A DNA stretch of 64,000 nucleotides from Curtobacterium sp. VKM Ac-2865 (GTDB taxonomy: Bacteria; Actinomycetota; Actinomycetes; Actinomycetales; Microbacteriaceae). Shown here in pieces: positions 34,104-41,486 of this stretch (its first letter is position 1; every line of letters starts with the position of its first letter). A model generated the notes under the pieces. The model worked only from the letters and a program-made list of their open reading frames with translations, was not told where the DNA came from and did no database searches. The position numbers and the translations under genes are program-made. The stretch spans positions 62,001-126,000 of the forward strand of contig NZ_JADKRZ010000003.1 of NCBI RefSeq assembly GCF_015350905.1, written 5' to 3'.

Positions 34104-37082
34104 TCAGACCGTCGTCGTCACCCGTGACCCGCCACCGGGAGCGCGGCGGACCTCGATGCGCTCGGGGATCCGCTGCTTGAGCTCCTCGACGTGACTGACG
34201 ATGCCGACCTGGCGCCCGCCGGCGGTCAGGCGGGTCAGCTGCCCGATCACGCCGTCGAGCGACTCGGGGTCGAGCGTGCCGAAGCCCTCGTCGACGAAGA
34301 GCGTGCCGAGCGAGACCCCGCCGGCCTCGGCCTGGACGATGTCCGCCAGCCCGAGTGCCAGGCACAGTGACACCGTGAAGGTCTCGCCGCCCGACAGGCT
34401 GCGGGGGTCGCGGGTGGTGTCCGTGGTGTGGTCGCGGACCGCGAGCGCCAGGCCCGTGCGACGGGACCGGCTGCCGGACTCGCGCTCGTCGGAGGTCTCG
34501 AGGGCGAACCGCCCGCCGAGCATCGCCCGGAGCCGGTCGTTCGCCGCCGCGACGACGTCCTCGAAACGGCGCATCAGCACGTAGGTGCCGAGGGTGATGC
34601 CCGTCGGGTTCACGCCGGGGGCACCGGCGGCGATGTCGGCGAGGCGCACCACCGCGCGGCTGCGGGCGGACGTCCCCGCCCGGGCCGTCAGCGCACGTTC
34701 GACGTCGGTCGCGCAGCGGTCGGCGGCCGTGGCCCGGTCGGCGGTGCTGGTGGCGTCGCGCGCGGCGCCCTCGAGCGCGGCCGTGGCCTGGACCCTGGCG
34801 GCTCGGGCGGCGTCGAGGTCGAGGGTGGCGGGGTCGTCCTGCGCCGCGGCGACGACGGCCGGTTCTGCGAGGCCGGCGTCCACCACCGCACGCTCGCGGT
34901 CGGCGGCCCGCACCTGCTCCTGCAGCCGCTCGGTGTCGTCGGGGGCGAGCACGGCGGACCGGGCGGCGGCGACGTCGGCGAACTCCTGCTCGGCGACGAC
35001 CCGGTCGACCTCGGTCCGGCGTTCGGCGACGGCACGCGCGGCGACGCGGGCGTGCTCGTCGGCGGTGGCGACCGCCCGCAGGGCCTCGACGCGACGGTCG
35101 ATCGCGGCGACCGCGTCCGGCAGCGCCGTGGGCTGCTCGTCGAGGTGGGCGAGGTCCGCCGTCAGCGTGTGCAGCGCCGTGGCGACCGCGGCGGTGTCCT
35201 GCTCGATGCGGTCGGCGTCCGCGGTGGTGGTCGCGAGGAGGACCTGTCGGCGCGCGTCGACGTCGTTGCGGTCGTGTTCGAGCGCACGGGTGGCTTCGTC
35301 GTGGGCCGTGCGAGCGCGTTCGTGCCGGGCGACGTCAGCAGCGGCGGCGCGGGCCTCGGCGAGGCGCGCGTCGGCTTCGGCGGCACGGGCGTCGAGGTCG
35401 GCCGAGCTCGACGCACCGAGGACGCTGACGAGGCGGTCACGCTCGGCCCGCTCGAGCGCCAGGGTGGTGGCGGCCTCGGCGAGCAGGTCGTCGGCTCGGC
35501 GAGCGACGGCGGCGGCCTCGGCGATCTGCGCCGGCGTGGGGTGGTCGGCCTGTGGTGTGGCGACGGCGGGGTGCTCCACCGCGCCGCACACCGGGCAGGG
35601 GTCACCCGGCTGGAGCGCTGCGCCGAGCTCCCCCGCCAGGCCGGCGATGCGGCGTTCGCGGAGCTGCTGCTCGGCGTCGAGGGCACGGTCCGCGGCGACA
35701 CGGGCGGCGGTGACCGCGGCTTCCCCGTCGGTGACACGGGCGCGCGTCGCGACGAGCTCCGCCGACACGCGACGGAGTTCGGCGACGGCGTCGGCCTGGT
35801 GCTGGGCGGCATCGGCGCCGGCGGCCGTGGCAGCTGCGGTCCGCGCGGCCTCGACGACGCGTGCCCGTTCGGCCGGGCGGGCGTCGAGCGCGGCGTCGAG
35901 CTCGGTCAGTCGGGCGGCCAGGCGTTCGGCGTCCACTCGGGCGGCGTCGAGCGCGACGCGACGCCCCGGCAGCGCCCTGGCCACGGCGACCAGGTGCCGG
36001 ACCCCGCTGACGACCTCGGTCAGGCGGTCGCGCTCGGCGGCGGTGTCCTCGTCGGTCACGCCGTGCTCGGCGCGCACAGCAGCACGCGTCGCATCGGCGG
36101 TGGACGCACGCTGTTCGGCGGCGTCGAGACCGTCCGCCACGGCGCCGACCCGCGCGGCACGTTCGGCGACGGCCAGGCGCCGCCGGACGTCCGCCACCGT
36201 GGCGGACTGCTCGTCGAGTGCCGCGACACGACGCAGGAGCGCAGCACGGCGCTCGAGGGCGGCGGCACGGAGCACGACGGCCTGTTCGTGCTCGGCGGCG
36301 GCCGTGGCGGTCAGGGCGGCCTGCGCTCGGAGGACCTCGGCGTGCTCGGCAGCGGCCCGGAGGTCGGCGGCGACGTCGGGGACCGCCGGCTCGTCCACGT
36401 TGGGACGACCCGAGGCCTCGGCGAAGCGGGCGAGGGCGTCCCGCACGCGGGCGTCGGCGGCGTCGACCTCGGCAGCAGCGGCGCGGCGACGGGTGGCGAG
36501 TTCGTCGGCGGTGCGGTCGTAGACCTCGGTGCCGAACAGGGACTGCAGGAGCCGGCGGCGGTCTTCGCCCGGCGACTTCAGGAACTTCGCGAACTCGCCC
36601 TGCGGCAGCACCACCGTCTGCAGGAACTGCGCGCGGTCGAGCCCGATGATCCGCGTGATCTCGGCGCCGACCTCTTGCGCACGGGCGGAGACGGGTTCGC
36701 CGGCGGGGTCCGTCGGGCTGGCCAGGCGGGTGAGCTGCGCGGACGCCTGCTGCTTCACGGTGCCGGTGCCGCGCTGCTTGGGGCGGTCGTGCTGCGGCGT
36801 GCGACGGACGCGGAACACCCCGGCGCCGGTCTCGAACACGAGCTCGACGAAGGGCTCGACCGCGGGGTCGGCGTGCTGGGAGTGCAGGCGGTCGGTGCTG
36901 ACGTCGGTGCCCGCCAGCCCGCCGTAGAGCGCGAACACGACGGCGTCGATGATCGTGGACTTGCCCGAGCCCGTCGGCCCCTCGAGCAGGAACACCCCGG
37001 ACGCGGCGAGCGCGGCGAAGTCGATCGAGACCAGGTCCGGGTACGGGCCGATGGCGCGGAGTTCGAGCCGGTGCAGGTACAT
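34104..37082 (-). CDS. sbcC: Exonuclease SbcC (SMC-family ATPase subunit of SbcCD)
   Basis: A 992-residue ATPase that with SbcD cleaves hairpins and DNA ends, processing palindromes and stalled forks. The N-terminal Walker A is EGPTGSGKSTIID near residue 40. Two long Ala/Arg/Glu-rich coiled coils flank a zinc hook CPVC near residue 495. The C-terminal signature is SLSGGETFTVSL and the Walker B LFVDEGFGTLD. The start overlaps the sbcD stop by one base (TGATG). The abundance of long intergenic palindromes in this genome makes SbcCD relevant. Confidence 0.95.
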   Translation of the reverse strand: MYLHRLELRAIGPYPDLVSIDFAALAASGVFLLEGPTGSGKSTIIDAVVFALYGGLAGTDVSTDRLHSQHADPAVEPFVELVFETGAGVFRVRRTPQHDRPKQRGTGTVKQQASAQLTRLASPTDPAGEPVSARAQEVGAEITRIIGLDRAQFLQTVVLPQGEFAKFLKSPGEDRRRLLQSLFGTEVYDRTADELATRRRAAAAEVDAADARVRDALARFAEASGRPNVDEPAVPDVAADLRAAAEHAEVLRAQAALTATAAAEHEQAVVLRAAALERRAALLRRVAALDEQSATVADVRRRLAVAERAARVGAVADGLDAAEQRASTADATRAAVRAEHGVTDEDTAAERDRLTEVVSGVRHLVAVARALPGRRVALDAARVDAERLAARLTELDAALDARPAERARVVEAARTAAATAAGADAAQHQADAVAELRRVSAELVATRARVTDGEAAVTAARVAADRALDAEQQLRERRIAGLAGELGAALQPGDPCPVCGAVEHPAVATPQADHPTPAQIAEAAAVARRADDLLAEAATTLALERAERDRLVSVLGASSSADLDARAAEADARLAEARAAAADVARHERARTAHDEATRALEHDRNDVDARRQVLLATTTADADRIEQDTAAVATALHTLTADLAHLDEQPTALPDAVAAIDRRVEALRAVATADEHARVAARAVAERRTEVDRVVAEQEFADVAAARSAVLAPDDTERLQEQVRAADRERAVVDAGLAEPAVVAAAQDDPATLDLDAARAARVQATAALEGAARDATSTADRATAADRCATDVERALTARAGTSARSRAVVRLADIAAGAPGVNPTGITLGTYVLMRRFEDVVAAANDRLRAMLGGRFALETSDERESGSRSRRTGLALAVRDHTTDTTRDPRSLSGGETFTVSLCLALGLADIVQAEAGGVSLGTLFVDEGFGTLDPESLDGVIGQLTRLTAGGRQVGIVSHVEELKQRIPERIEVRRAPGGGSRVTTTV

Positions 37083-38251
37083 CAGCGCACCGCCCGGTCG
37101 TGGTCGGACATCGTCGCCACCGCGGCTTCGTACGCGTCACGCAGCACGACGAGTTCGTCGTCCGACGGGGCGCCCCCGGTGGCGAAGGTCACGAAGTCGG
37201 CGGAGACCTCGACCGGGTCGGACGTCGCCGTGACCGCGCGGGTGGTCGTGCGTGCCGGGGCGTCGGTGGGTTCGTGCGTGACGGCGAGGGCGTGCGGGAA
37301 GTGGTCCTTGACCCTGGCGTACATCCGCTCGGGGTGCACGGTGTCCGTCACGGCGACCCGGACCCAGGCGTCGGCGTGCTCGGCGAAGGTGCCGGACTCG
37401 ATGGCGTCGATCGGTCCGCGGACGTCCACGAGCGGCCGCGGCACCGGTGTGGGGAGGAGCTCGACGGACACCGCGCCCGAGGCGTCGAGGTCGACGAGCG
37501 TCACCGACTTGGTGTGGTTCCGCTCCCCGAAGGAGAACGCGAGCGGCGAGCCCGCGTACCGGATGCGGTCGGTGTGGCCGACACGCTGTGGTCCGTGCAG
37601 GTGCCCGAGGGCCACGTAGTCGATGCCGTCGAACGTGGACTCGGCGACGCGGTCCACCCCGCCGACGCGGATGTCCTGCTCGCTGTCGCTCGGCTCGGCA
37701 CCGCCCACGAAGGCGTGCGCGACGACGACGCTGCGGGTGCCGGGGCGCGCGGCGAGGTCGGCCCGGACGCGGTGCATCGCGGCACCGACGACGGCCTGGT
37801 GCGAGCGGGCGAGCGGTTCGTCGGGGACGGTGGCCAGGGCGTACCGGACCATGTCGGGCTGCAGGTACGGGATGCCGTAGACGGCGACGGGGCCGTCCGG
37901 GTCGTCGACGAGCACGGGGTCGGCGAGCCGCGCCGGCTCGGACAGGATGCGCACGCGCTCGTTCATCACCGCGGAACCGAACCCGAGCCGGACGGCGGAG
38001 TCGTGGTTGCCCGGGGTCACGACGACGGTGGCGACCGTGGCCAGGCGTTCGAGCACGGAGGACAGCATGCGCACGGCGTCGACCGGCGGGATCGCGCGGT
38101 CGTAGACGTCACCGGCGACGACGACGAGGTCGACGGAGCGCTGCACGACGACCCCGACCAGGTGGTCGAGGAAGGCGGCCTGGTGCTCGAGCAGGTCGGC
38201 ACCGAGCAGCGAGCGGCCCAGGTGCCAGTCGCCGGTGTGCAGGATGCGCAT
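37082..38251 (-). CDS. sbcD: Exonuclease SbcD (Mre11-like nuclease subunit)
   Basis: A 389-residue metallophosphoesterase, partner of SbcC. The nuclease motifs appear in order: ILHTGDWHLGRSL, VVAGDVYDR, TPGNHDS, then VVAHAFVGG and YVALGHLHGPQ. The C-terminal capping domain follows. The start at 38251 was chosen because TAGCGT lies 7 bases before this ATG. In-frame starts at 38260 and 38284 are less likely. It is cotranscribed with sbcC. Confidence 0.95.
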   Translation of the reverse strand: MRILHTGDWHLGRSLLGADLLEHQAAFLDHLVGVVVQRSVDLVVVAGDVYDRAIPPVDAVRMLSSVLERLATVATVVVTPGNHDSAVRLGFGSAVMNERVRILSEPARLADPVLVDDPDGPVAVYGIPYLQPDMVRYALATVPDEPLARSHQAVVGAAMHRVRADLAARPGTRSVVVAHAFVGGAEPSDSEQDIRVGGVDRVAESTFDGIDYVALGHLHGPQRVGHTDRIRYAGSPLAFSFGERNHTKSVTLVDLDASGAVSVELLPTPVPRPLVDVRGPIDAIESGTFAEHADAWVRVAVTDTVHPERMYARVKDHFPHALAVTHEPTDAPARTTTRAVTATSDPVEVSADFVTFATGGAPSDDELVVLRDAYEAAVATMSDHDRAVR

Positions 38252-38258
38252 GCCGGTC

Positions 38259-38264
38259 ACGCTA
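38259..38264 (-). promoter_or_regulatory. -10 element (TAGCGT) of sbcDC
   Basis: On the minus strand TAGCGT lies 7 bases before the ATG at 38251. Confidence 0.5.
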
Positions 38265-38317
38265 GCGCCGCCCACGGACATCACGGGACACCCCGCCCGC
38301 GCCTGTGGAGAACGCGG

Positions 38318-39526
38318 TCAGCCGCAGCTGAGGTTGGTGCTGACGAGGGCGGTCTGGATCTTCGTCGTCGAGGTGCTCGTGGCGGTCCACGTCCCGCCGA
38401 GGTTGGTCCGGACGGCGACGGTGACGGTCGCGCCGAGGTTGAGGATCCCGCTGCCGACCACGCGGACGGACGACACGGTGCCGACGTCGGTCCCGACCAC
38501 GGTGGAGCCCATCATCACGTCGAAGGACGAGACCACGCCGGGCGCTCCCCCGTAGGTGAACCCGATGTTCACGCTGCCGTCGCCGTTCGCCTTGCAGGTG
38601 AGCGCCGTCGTCGCGACCGCGGTCGCCGCGGTCAGGGTGGGACCCGCGTTCACGGTCTTCGCGGTGAAGGGGACCGCGACGGCCTGCGCCGGCAGCAGCA
38701 GGCCGAGCCCGCCGGCCACCAGCACCACCGCGGCGACCCCGCCGGTGCCGCGCAGTCGGCGCTGCCGGCGGACCTGGCGGCGGTGCGCGCGGCGGGACAG
38801 CACCTGCCCGGACAGCATCGGCCCGGACAGCGCGTGGCGACCGGACCGACCGTCGGGCCGGAGGAGCGGGGCGGACGAGGGGTGGGCCTCCAGGCAGTGC
38901 CGCGGTGACGGACCGTGGCCGGCATCGGGACCGGGACCGTCCGGGTCGTCGTCGTCCTCGTCGCGGACGGCCGCGGCCAGCCGTCGGAGCGAGCCGTCGA
39001 CGGTGGCGAGCCAGAGGACCGCCGCGGCGGCGAGGACCAGCAGCGCGACCTTCGACCAGGCTCCGTCCCGCATCCAGACGATCGGCGTCCCGACGAACGG
39101 GATGCGCAGGAACGCGACGCCGTGCACCGCGGAGCGGGTGATCGCGGTCGAGTCCCGTTCGGGGTTGGCGTCGCCCTTGGTGACGACGGAGCCGTCCGGT
39201 CCGGCGTCGACGAAGCGGTGCATCCGGAGGTGACCGGCCTGGTCCGGGTCGTCGGCGAGCAGGACCTGGCCGACCCGGAGCTCCGCGGGCGCCACCGGAC
39301 GCGAGACGACGACGTCGCCGGGGACGATCCGCGGCGCCATCGAACCGGTCATCACCGTGGTGGGGAGCCAGCCGATGACGGCGGGCGCTGCGGCCCAGAG
39401 CGCCAGGCCGAGGAGCGTGGCGATCACGCCGCGGGCGACCGTCGCGACGACGACACGCCCCCAGTCGACGGCGTCGTGGAGCGCATCGTGCGGTGTGCGT
39501 CCACCGCTGACTTCGATGCTGACCAT
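38318..39526 (-). CDS. SipW/ER-type signal peptidase I fused to a secreted domain
   Basis: A 402-residue protein in two parts. Residues 1-185 are a signal peptidase of the archaeal/ER/SipW type: TM helix about 31-57, catalytic Ser62 in MTGSMAPRIVPGDVV, His103 in LRMHRFVD (His instead of the bacterial Lys), KGDANPERD near 118, and a second TM about 160-177. A disordered basic linker (about 185-260) leads to a third TM (262-280) ending AQAVAVP. A beta-rich Ser/Thr/Val domain with Cys311 and Cys401 follows. The second part looks like an exported protein with its own signal helix. It follows a TasA-like gene by 33 bases. Confidence 0.8.
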   Translation of the reverse strand: MVSIEVSGGRTPHDALHDAVDWGRVVVATVARGVIATLLGLALWAAAPAVIGWLPTTVMTGSMAPRIVPGDVVVSRPVAPAELRVGQVLLADDPDQAGHLRMHRFVDAGPDGSVVTKGDANPERDSTAITRSAVHGVAFLRIPFVGTPIVWMRDGAWSKVALLVLAAAAVLWLATVDGSLRRLAAAVRDEDDDDPDGPGPDAGHGPSPRHCLEAHPSSAPLLRPDGRSGRHALSGPMLSGQVLSRRAHRRQVRRQRRLRGTGGVAAVVLVAGGLGLLLPAQAVAVPFTAKTVNAGPTLTAATAVATTALTCKANGDGSVNIGFTYGGAPGVVSSFDVMMGSTVVGTDVGTVSSVRVVGSGILNLGATVTVAVRTNLGGTWTATSTSTTKIQTALVSTNLSCG

Positions 39527-39559
39527 GGTTGCCTTCGACCGGGGGCGTGCTGGGGTGGC

Positions 39560-40159
39560 TCAGCTGTTCTGGGCCTCCCAGGTGAGGCCGACGGAGGCGG
39601 TGCCGTTCATGACCGAGTTCGGCGCGGTCGGCGAGACCGTGTAGCTCACGCGGTAGACCTTCGACTCGGTCGCGGTGCCGGTCGGGGTCCAGGTGCCGAC
39701 GCCCGTGGCGTAGTTCGTCGCCGACGTGCCGAACGCGGCGAGCGTGCCCGAGTAGACGGAGCTGTTCGTGGCGGCCGGGGTGAAGCCGGTGCAGGAACCG
39801 AAGCCGCCGCCGGTGCCGAGGTCGATCGCGACGGTGATGTTGGACGAGAGCGCGTTGGTCGTGGCCGGGGTGGTCGCGTAGAGCTTCACGGCCGACGCGA
39901 GCGAGCCGGTCGAGGTCACCGTGATGCAGTTCGTGCCGGTCGAGCCGGGCTTCAGACCCGTGGCGTTGAAGAGCGCGGTGTTGTTGTCGTCGTCCGTCAG
40001 GGCGACGTTGCCGGCGGTCCAGTTGTTCGTCGGGTTCACCGTGGTGGCGGAGAACGCGGCGTACGAGGCGGTGGAGACGACGGCGCCCGAGGCGACGAGC
40101 GCGGCGGGGATGGCGATCCAGGCGGCGAGGCGGGCAGCACGAGGAGTGACACGAGGCAT
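39560..40159 (-). CDS. TasA/camelysin-like secreted protein, probable SipW-type peptidase substrate
   Basis: A 199-residue exported protein. The basic N-terminus and hydrophobic helix (about 9-33) end in STASYAAFSATT, and the mature part begins AAFSATTVNPTNNWTAGNVALTDDD. This is the arrangement of SipW-cleaved proteins such as TasA and camelysin: an Ala-rich cleavage zone, then T(N)xWxAGxVxLxDDD. Two cysteines (CITVTS; GSCTGF) may form a disulfide. Such proteins form surface fibres or are shed. The ATG has GGAG upstream. The signal-peptidase gene follows on the same strand. Confidence 0.8.
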   Translation of the reverse strand: MPRVTPRAARLAAWIAIPAALVASGAVVSTASYAAFSATTVNPTNNWTAGNVALTDDDNNTALFNATGLKPGSTGTNCITVTSTGSLASAVKLYATTPATTNALSSNITVAIDLGTGGGFGSCTGFTPAATNSSVYSGTLAAFGTSATNYATGVGTWTPTGTATESKVYRVSYTVSPTAPNSVMNGTASVGLTWEAQNS

Positions 40160-40332
40160 GGCGGTGCTCCAGAGGAGAAGAGGTCTGATCGGTTGGTTCG
40201 GCCGGGACCGCGATGGTTTGAGTCGCGCTGCATGCCGGGGTGGTGCGGTGTACTGGTTGGTACGACGATCAAGTTACTTCGTCCGAGAGTGACTCACAAG
40301 ACGAGGGATGCCCCCTCTGGTGGGGACAGCGG

Positions 40333-40357
40333 AAGTGTCTTGATCAGTGAGATACTT
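40333..40357. promoter_or_regulatory. Inverted repeat AAGTGTCT-N9-AGATACTT, candidate MarR operator
   Basis: Arms 40333-40340 and 40350-40357 match at 7 of 8 positions. The right arm contains the -10 (GATACT, 40351-40356), which lies 6 bases before the ATG of the marR gene at 40363. Binding would block the promoter, as expected for autorepression. Confidence 0.55.
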
Positions 40358-40362
40358 GCTCG

Positions 40363-40857
40363 ATGAGCAGTACGGTACCGACCACCTCCCCCACGACGTC
40401 CGCCGTACCGACCCGCCCCGACGACGGCATCGCCGCCCTGGTCACCGCCTTCCGGCTGCTGCAGACGCAGCACTCGCGGGTGCTCCACCACGAGAGCAGC
40501 ATCCGGGGGCTCAACCCGACGGACAGCCGCTTCGTGTTCTTCCTGGCGTCGGCCGACGACCTGGGCGTCACGCCCAAGCGTGCCGGCGAGTACCTCGAGC
40601 TCTCCACCGGTGCCATGACCTCGCTCATCGACCGGCTCGAGCAGGGCGGTCACATCGAGCGGCGCCCCAACCCGGACGACCGCCGCAGCATCCTGCTCCA
40701 CCTGACGCCGTCCGGCGAGGCGATCGCCCAGCAGATCGGCGCCGTCTACTCGGCGGCGTTCCGTGAGGTCATCGCCCCCGACGCCCGCGAGGCCCTCGCC
40801 GAGGCGTTCACCCGGTTCGGCAACGCACTCGCCCGTCGCTCCGGCGCCTCCGCCTGA
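40363..40857 (+). CDS. MarR family transcriptional regulator
   Basis: A 164-residue regulator. The HTH reads TPKRAGEYLELSTGAMTSLIDRLEQGGHIERRPNPDDRR, with the wing signature DDRR near residue 105. It is flanked by dimerisation helices. A polar segment of about 20 residues precedes the fold. The 200-base divergent region between it and the TasA-like gene holds a good inverted repeat at its own promoter, so it is probably autoregulated and might also control the secreted-protein operon. The ligand is unknown. Confidence 0.87.
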   Translation: MSSTVPTTSPTTSAVPTRPDDGIAALVTAFRLLQTQHSRVLHHESSIRGLNPTDSRFVFFLASADDLGVTPKRAGEYLELSTGAMTSLIDRLEQGGHIERRPNPDDRRSILLHLTPSGEAIAQQIGAVYSAAFREVIAPDAREALAEAFTRFGNALARRSGASA

Positions 40858-40887
40858 CGAGTCGGACTGGCGCTGCGCGCCCGGGCG

Positions 40888-40893
40888 TAGGTT
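40888..40893 (+). promoter_or_regulatory. -10 element (TAGGTT) of the DinB-like gene
   Basis: TAGGTT lies 7 bases before the ATG at 40901. Confidence 0.5.
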
Positions 40894-40900
40894 CGGGGGC

Positions 40901-41410
40901 ATGACCCCCTCAGAACTCCTCATCGAAGCGTTCTCCCGCGTGCCCGAGACCGTCGAGCGGGCCGTCGACGGGCTCTCCGAGGACCAGCTCGCGTCACGCC
41001 CCGGAGCGGGCGCGAACACCGTCGGCTGGCTCGCCTGGCACATCGCGCGCGGGCAGGACGTGCAGGTCGCGGACCTCGCGGGCACCGAGCAGGTGTGGAC
41101 CGCAGACGGCTGGTACGACCGCTTCGGGCTGCCCTTCCCGGCAGAGGCGCTCGGCTACGGCATGTCCCAGGACGACGTCGGCCGGGTGCGGGCGTCCGGC
41201 GAGCTGCTCACCGGGTACCTCCGCGCGGTCCACGAGCGGACCGTCGCGTACCTCGGCACGCTCGGGCCGGACGACCTCGACGCCGTGGTGGACGACGCGT
41301 GGGACCCGCCCGTCACCGCGGGCGCGCGCCTCGTCAGCATCCTCGACGACTGCACGCAGCACGCCGGGCAGGCCGGCTACGCGCGCGGGCTGCTGTTCTT
41401 CAACCGCTGA
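40901..41410 (+). CDS. DinB/DUF664 family protein (mycothiol-dependent transferase-like fold)
   Basis: A 169-residue four-helix-bundle protein. The three metal-binding histidines typical of DinB-like enzymes are probably AWHIARGQ (near residue 47), the mid-protein VHERT segment, and CTQHAGQAGYARGL near residue 150. This family includes mycothiol- or bacillithiol-dependent S-transferases and maleylpyruvate isomerases. The exact reaction is unknown. It is a one-gene leaderless unit, ended by a perfect 48-base palindrome. Confidence 0.83.
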   Translation: MTPSELLIEAFSRVPETVERAVDGLSEDQLASRPGAGANTVGWLAWHIARGQDVQVADLAGTEQVWTADGWYDRFGLPFPAEALGYGMSQDDVGRVRASGELLTGYLRAVHERTVAYLGTLGPDDLDAVVDDAWDPPVTAGARLVSILDDCTQHAGQAGYARGLLFFNR

Positions 41411-41426
41411 CGCTGGTCGGACTGAC

Positions 41427-41474
41427 GACGGACTGGAGGCCCGGTGCCAGCTGGCACCGGGCCTCCAGTCCGTC
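41427..41474. repeat. GGACTGGAGGC palindromic element, copy 4 (perfect, 48 bases)
   Basis: A perfect palindrome with 24-base arms and no loop, starting GACGGACTGGAGGC and centred on CCAG/CTGG. It lies exactly between two convergent stops (41410 and 41487), so it can terminate transcription from both sides. Confidence 0.85.
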
Positions 41475-41486
41475 ATCTGCTCGCGA

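Noticed and set aside
34428..37619. A plus-strand open frame of more than 1000 codons opposite sbcC and sbcD
   Set aside because: It is the antisense of a clear SbcC/SbcD pair. In very GC-rich DNA the complementary frame often lacks stops. It has no start context and no recognisable motifs.
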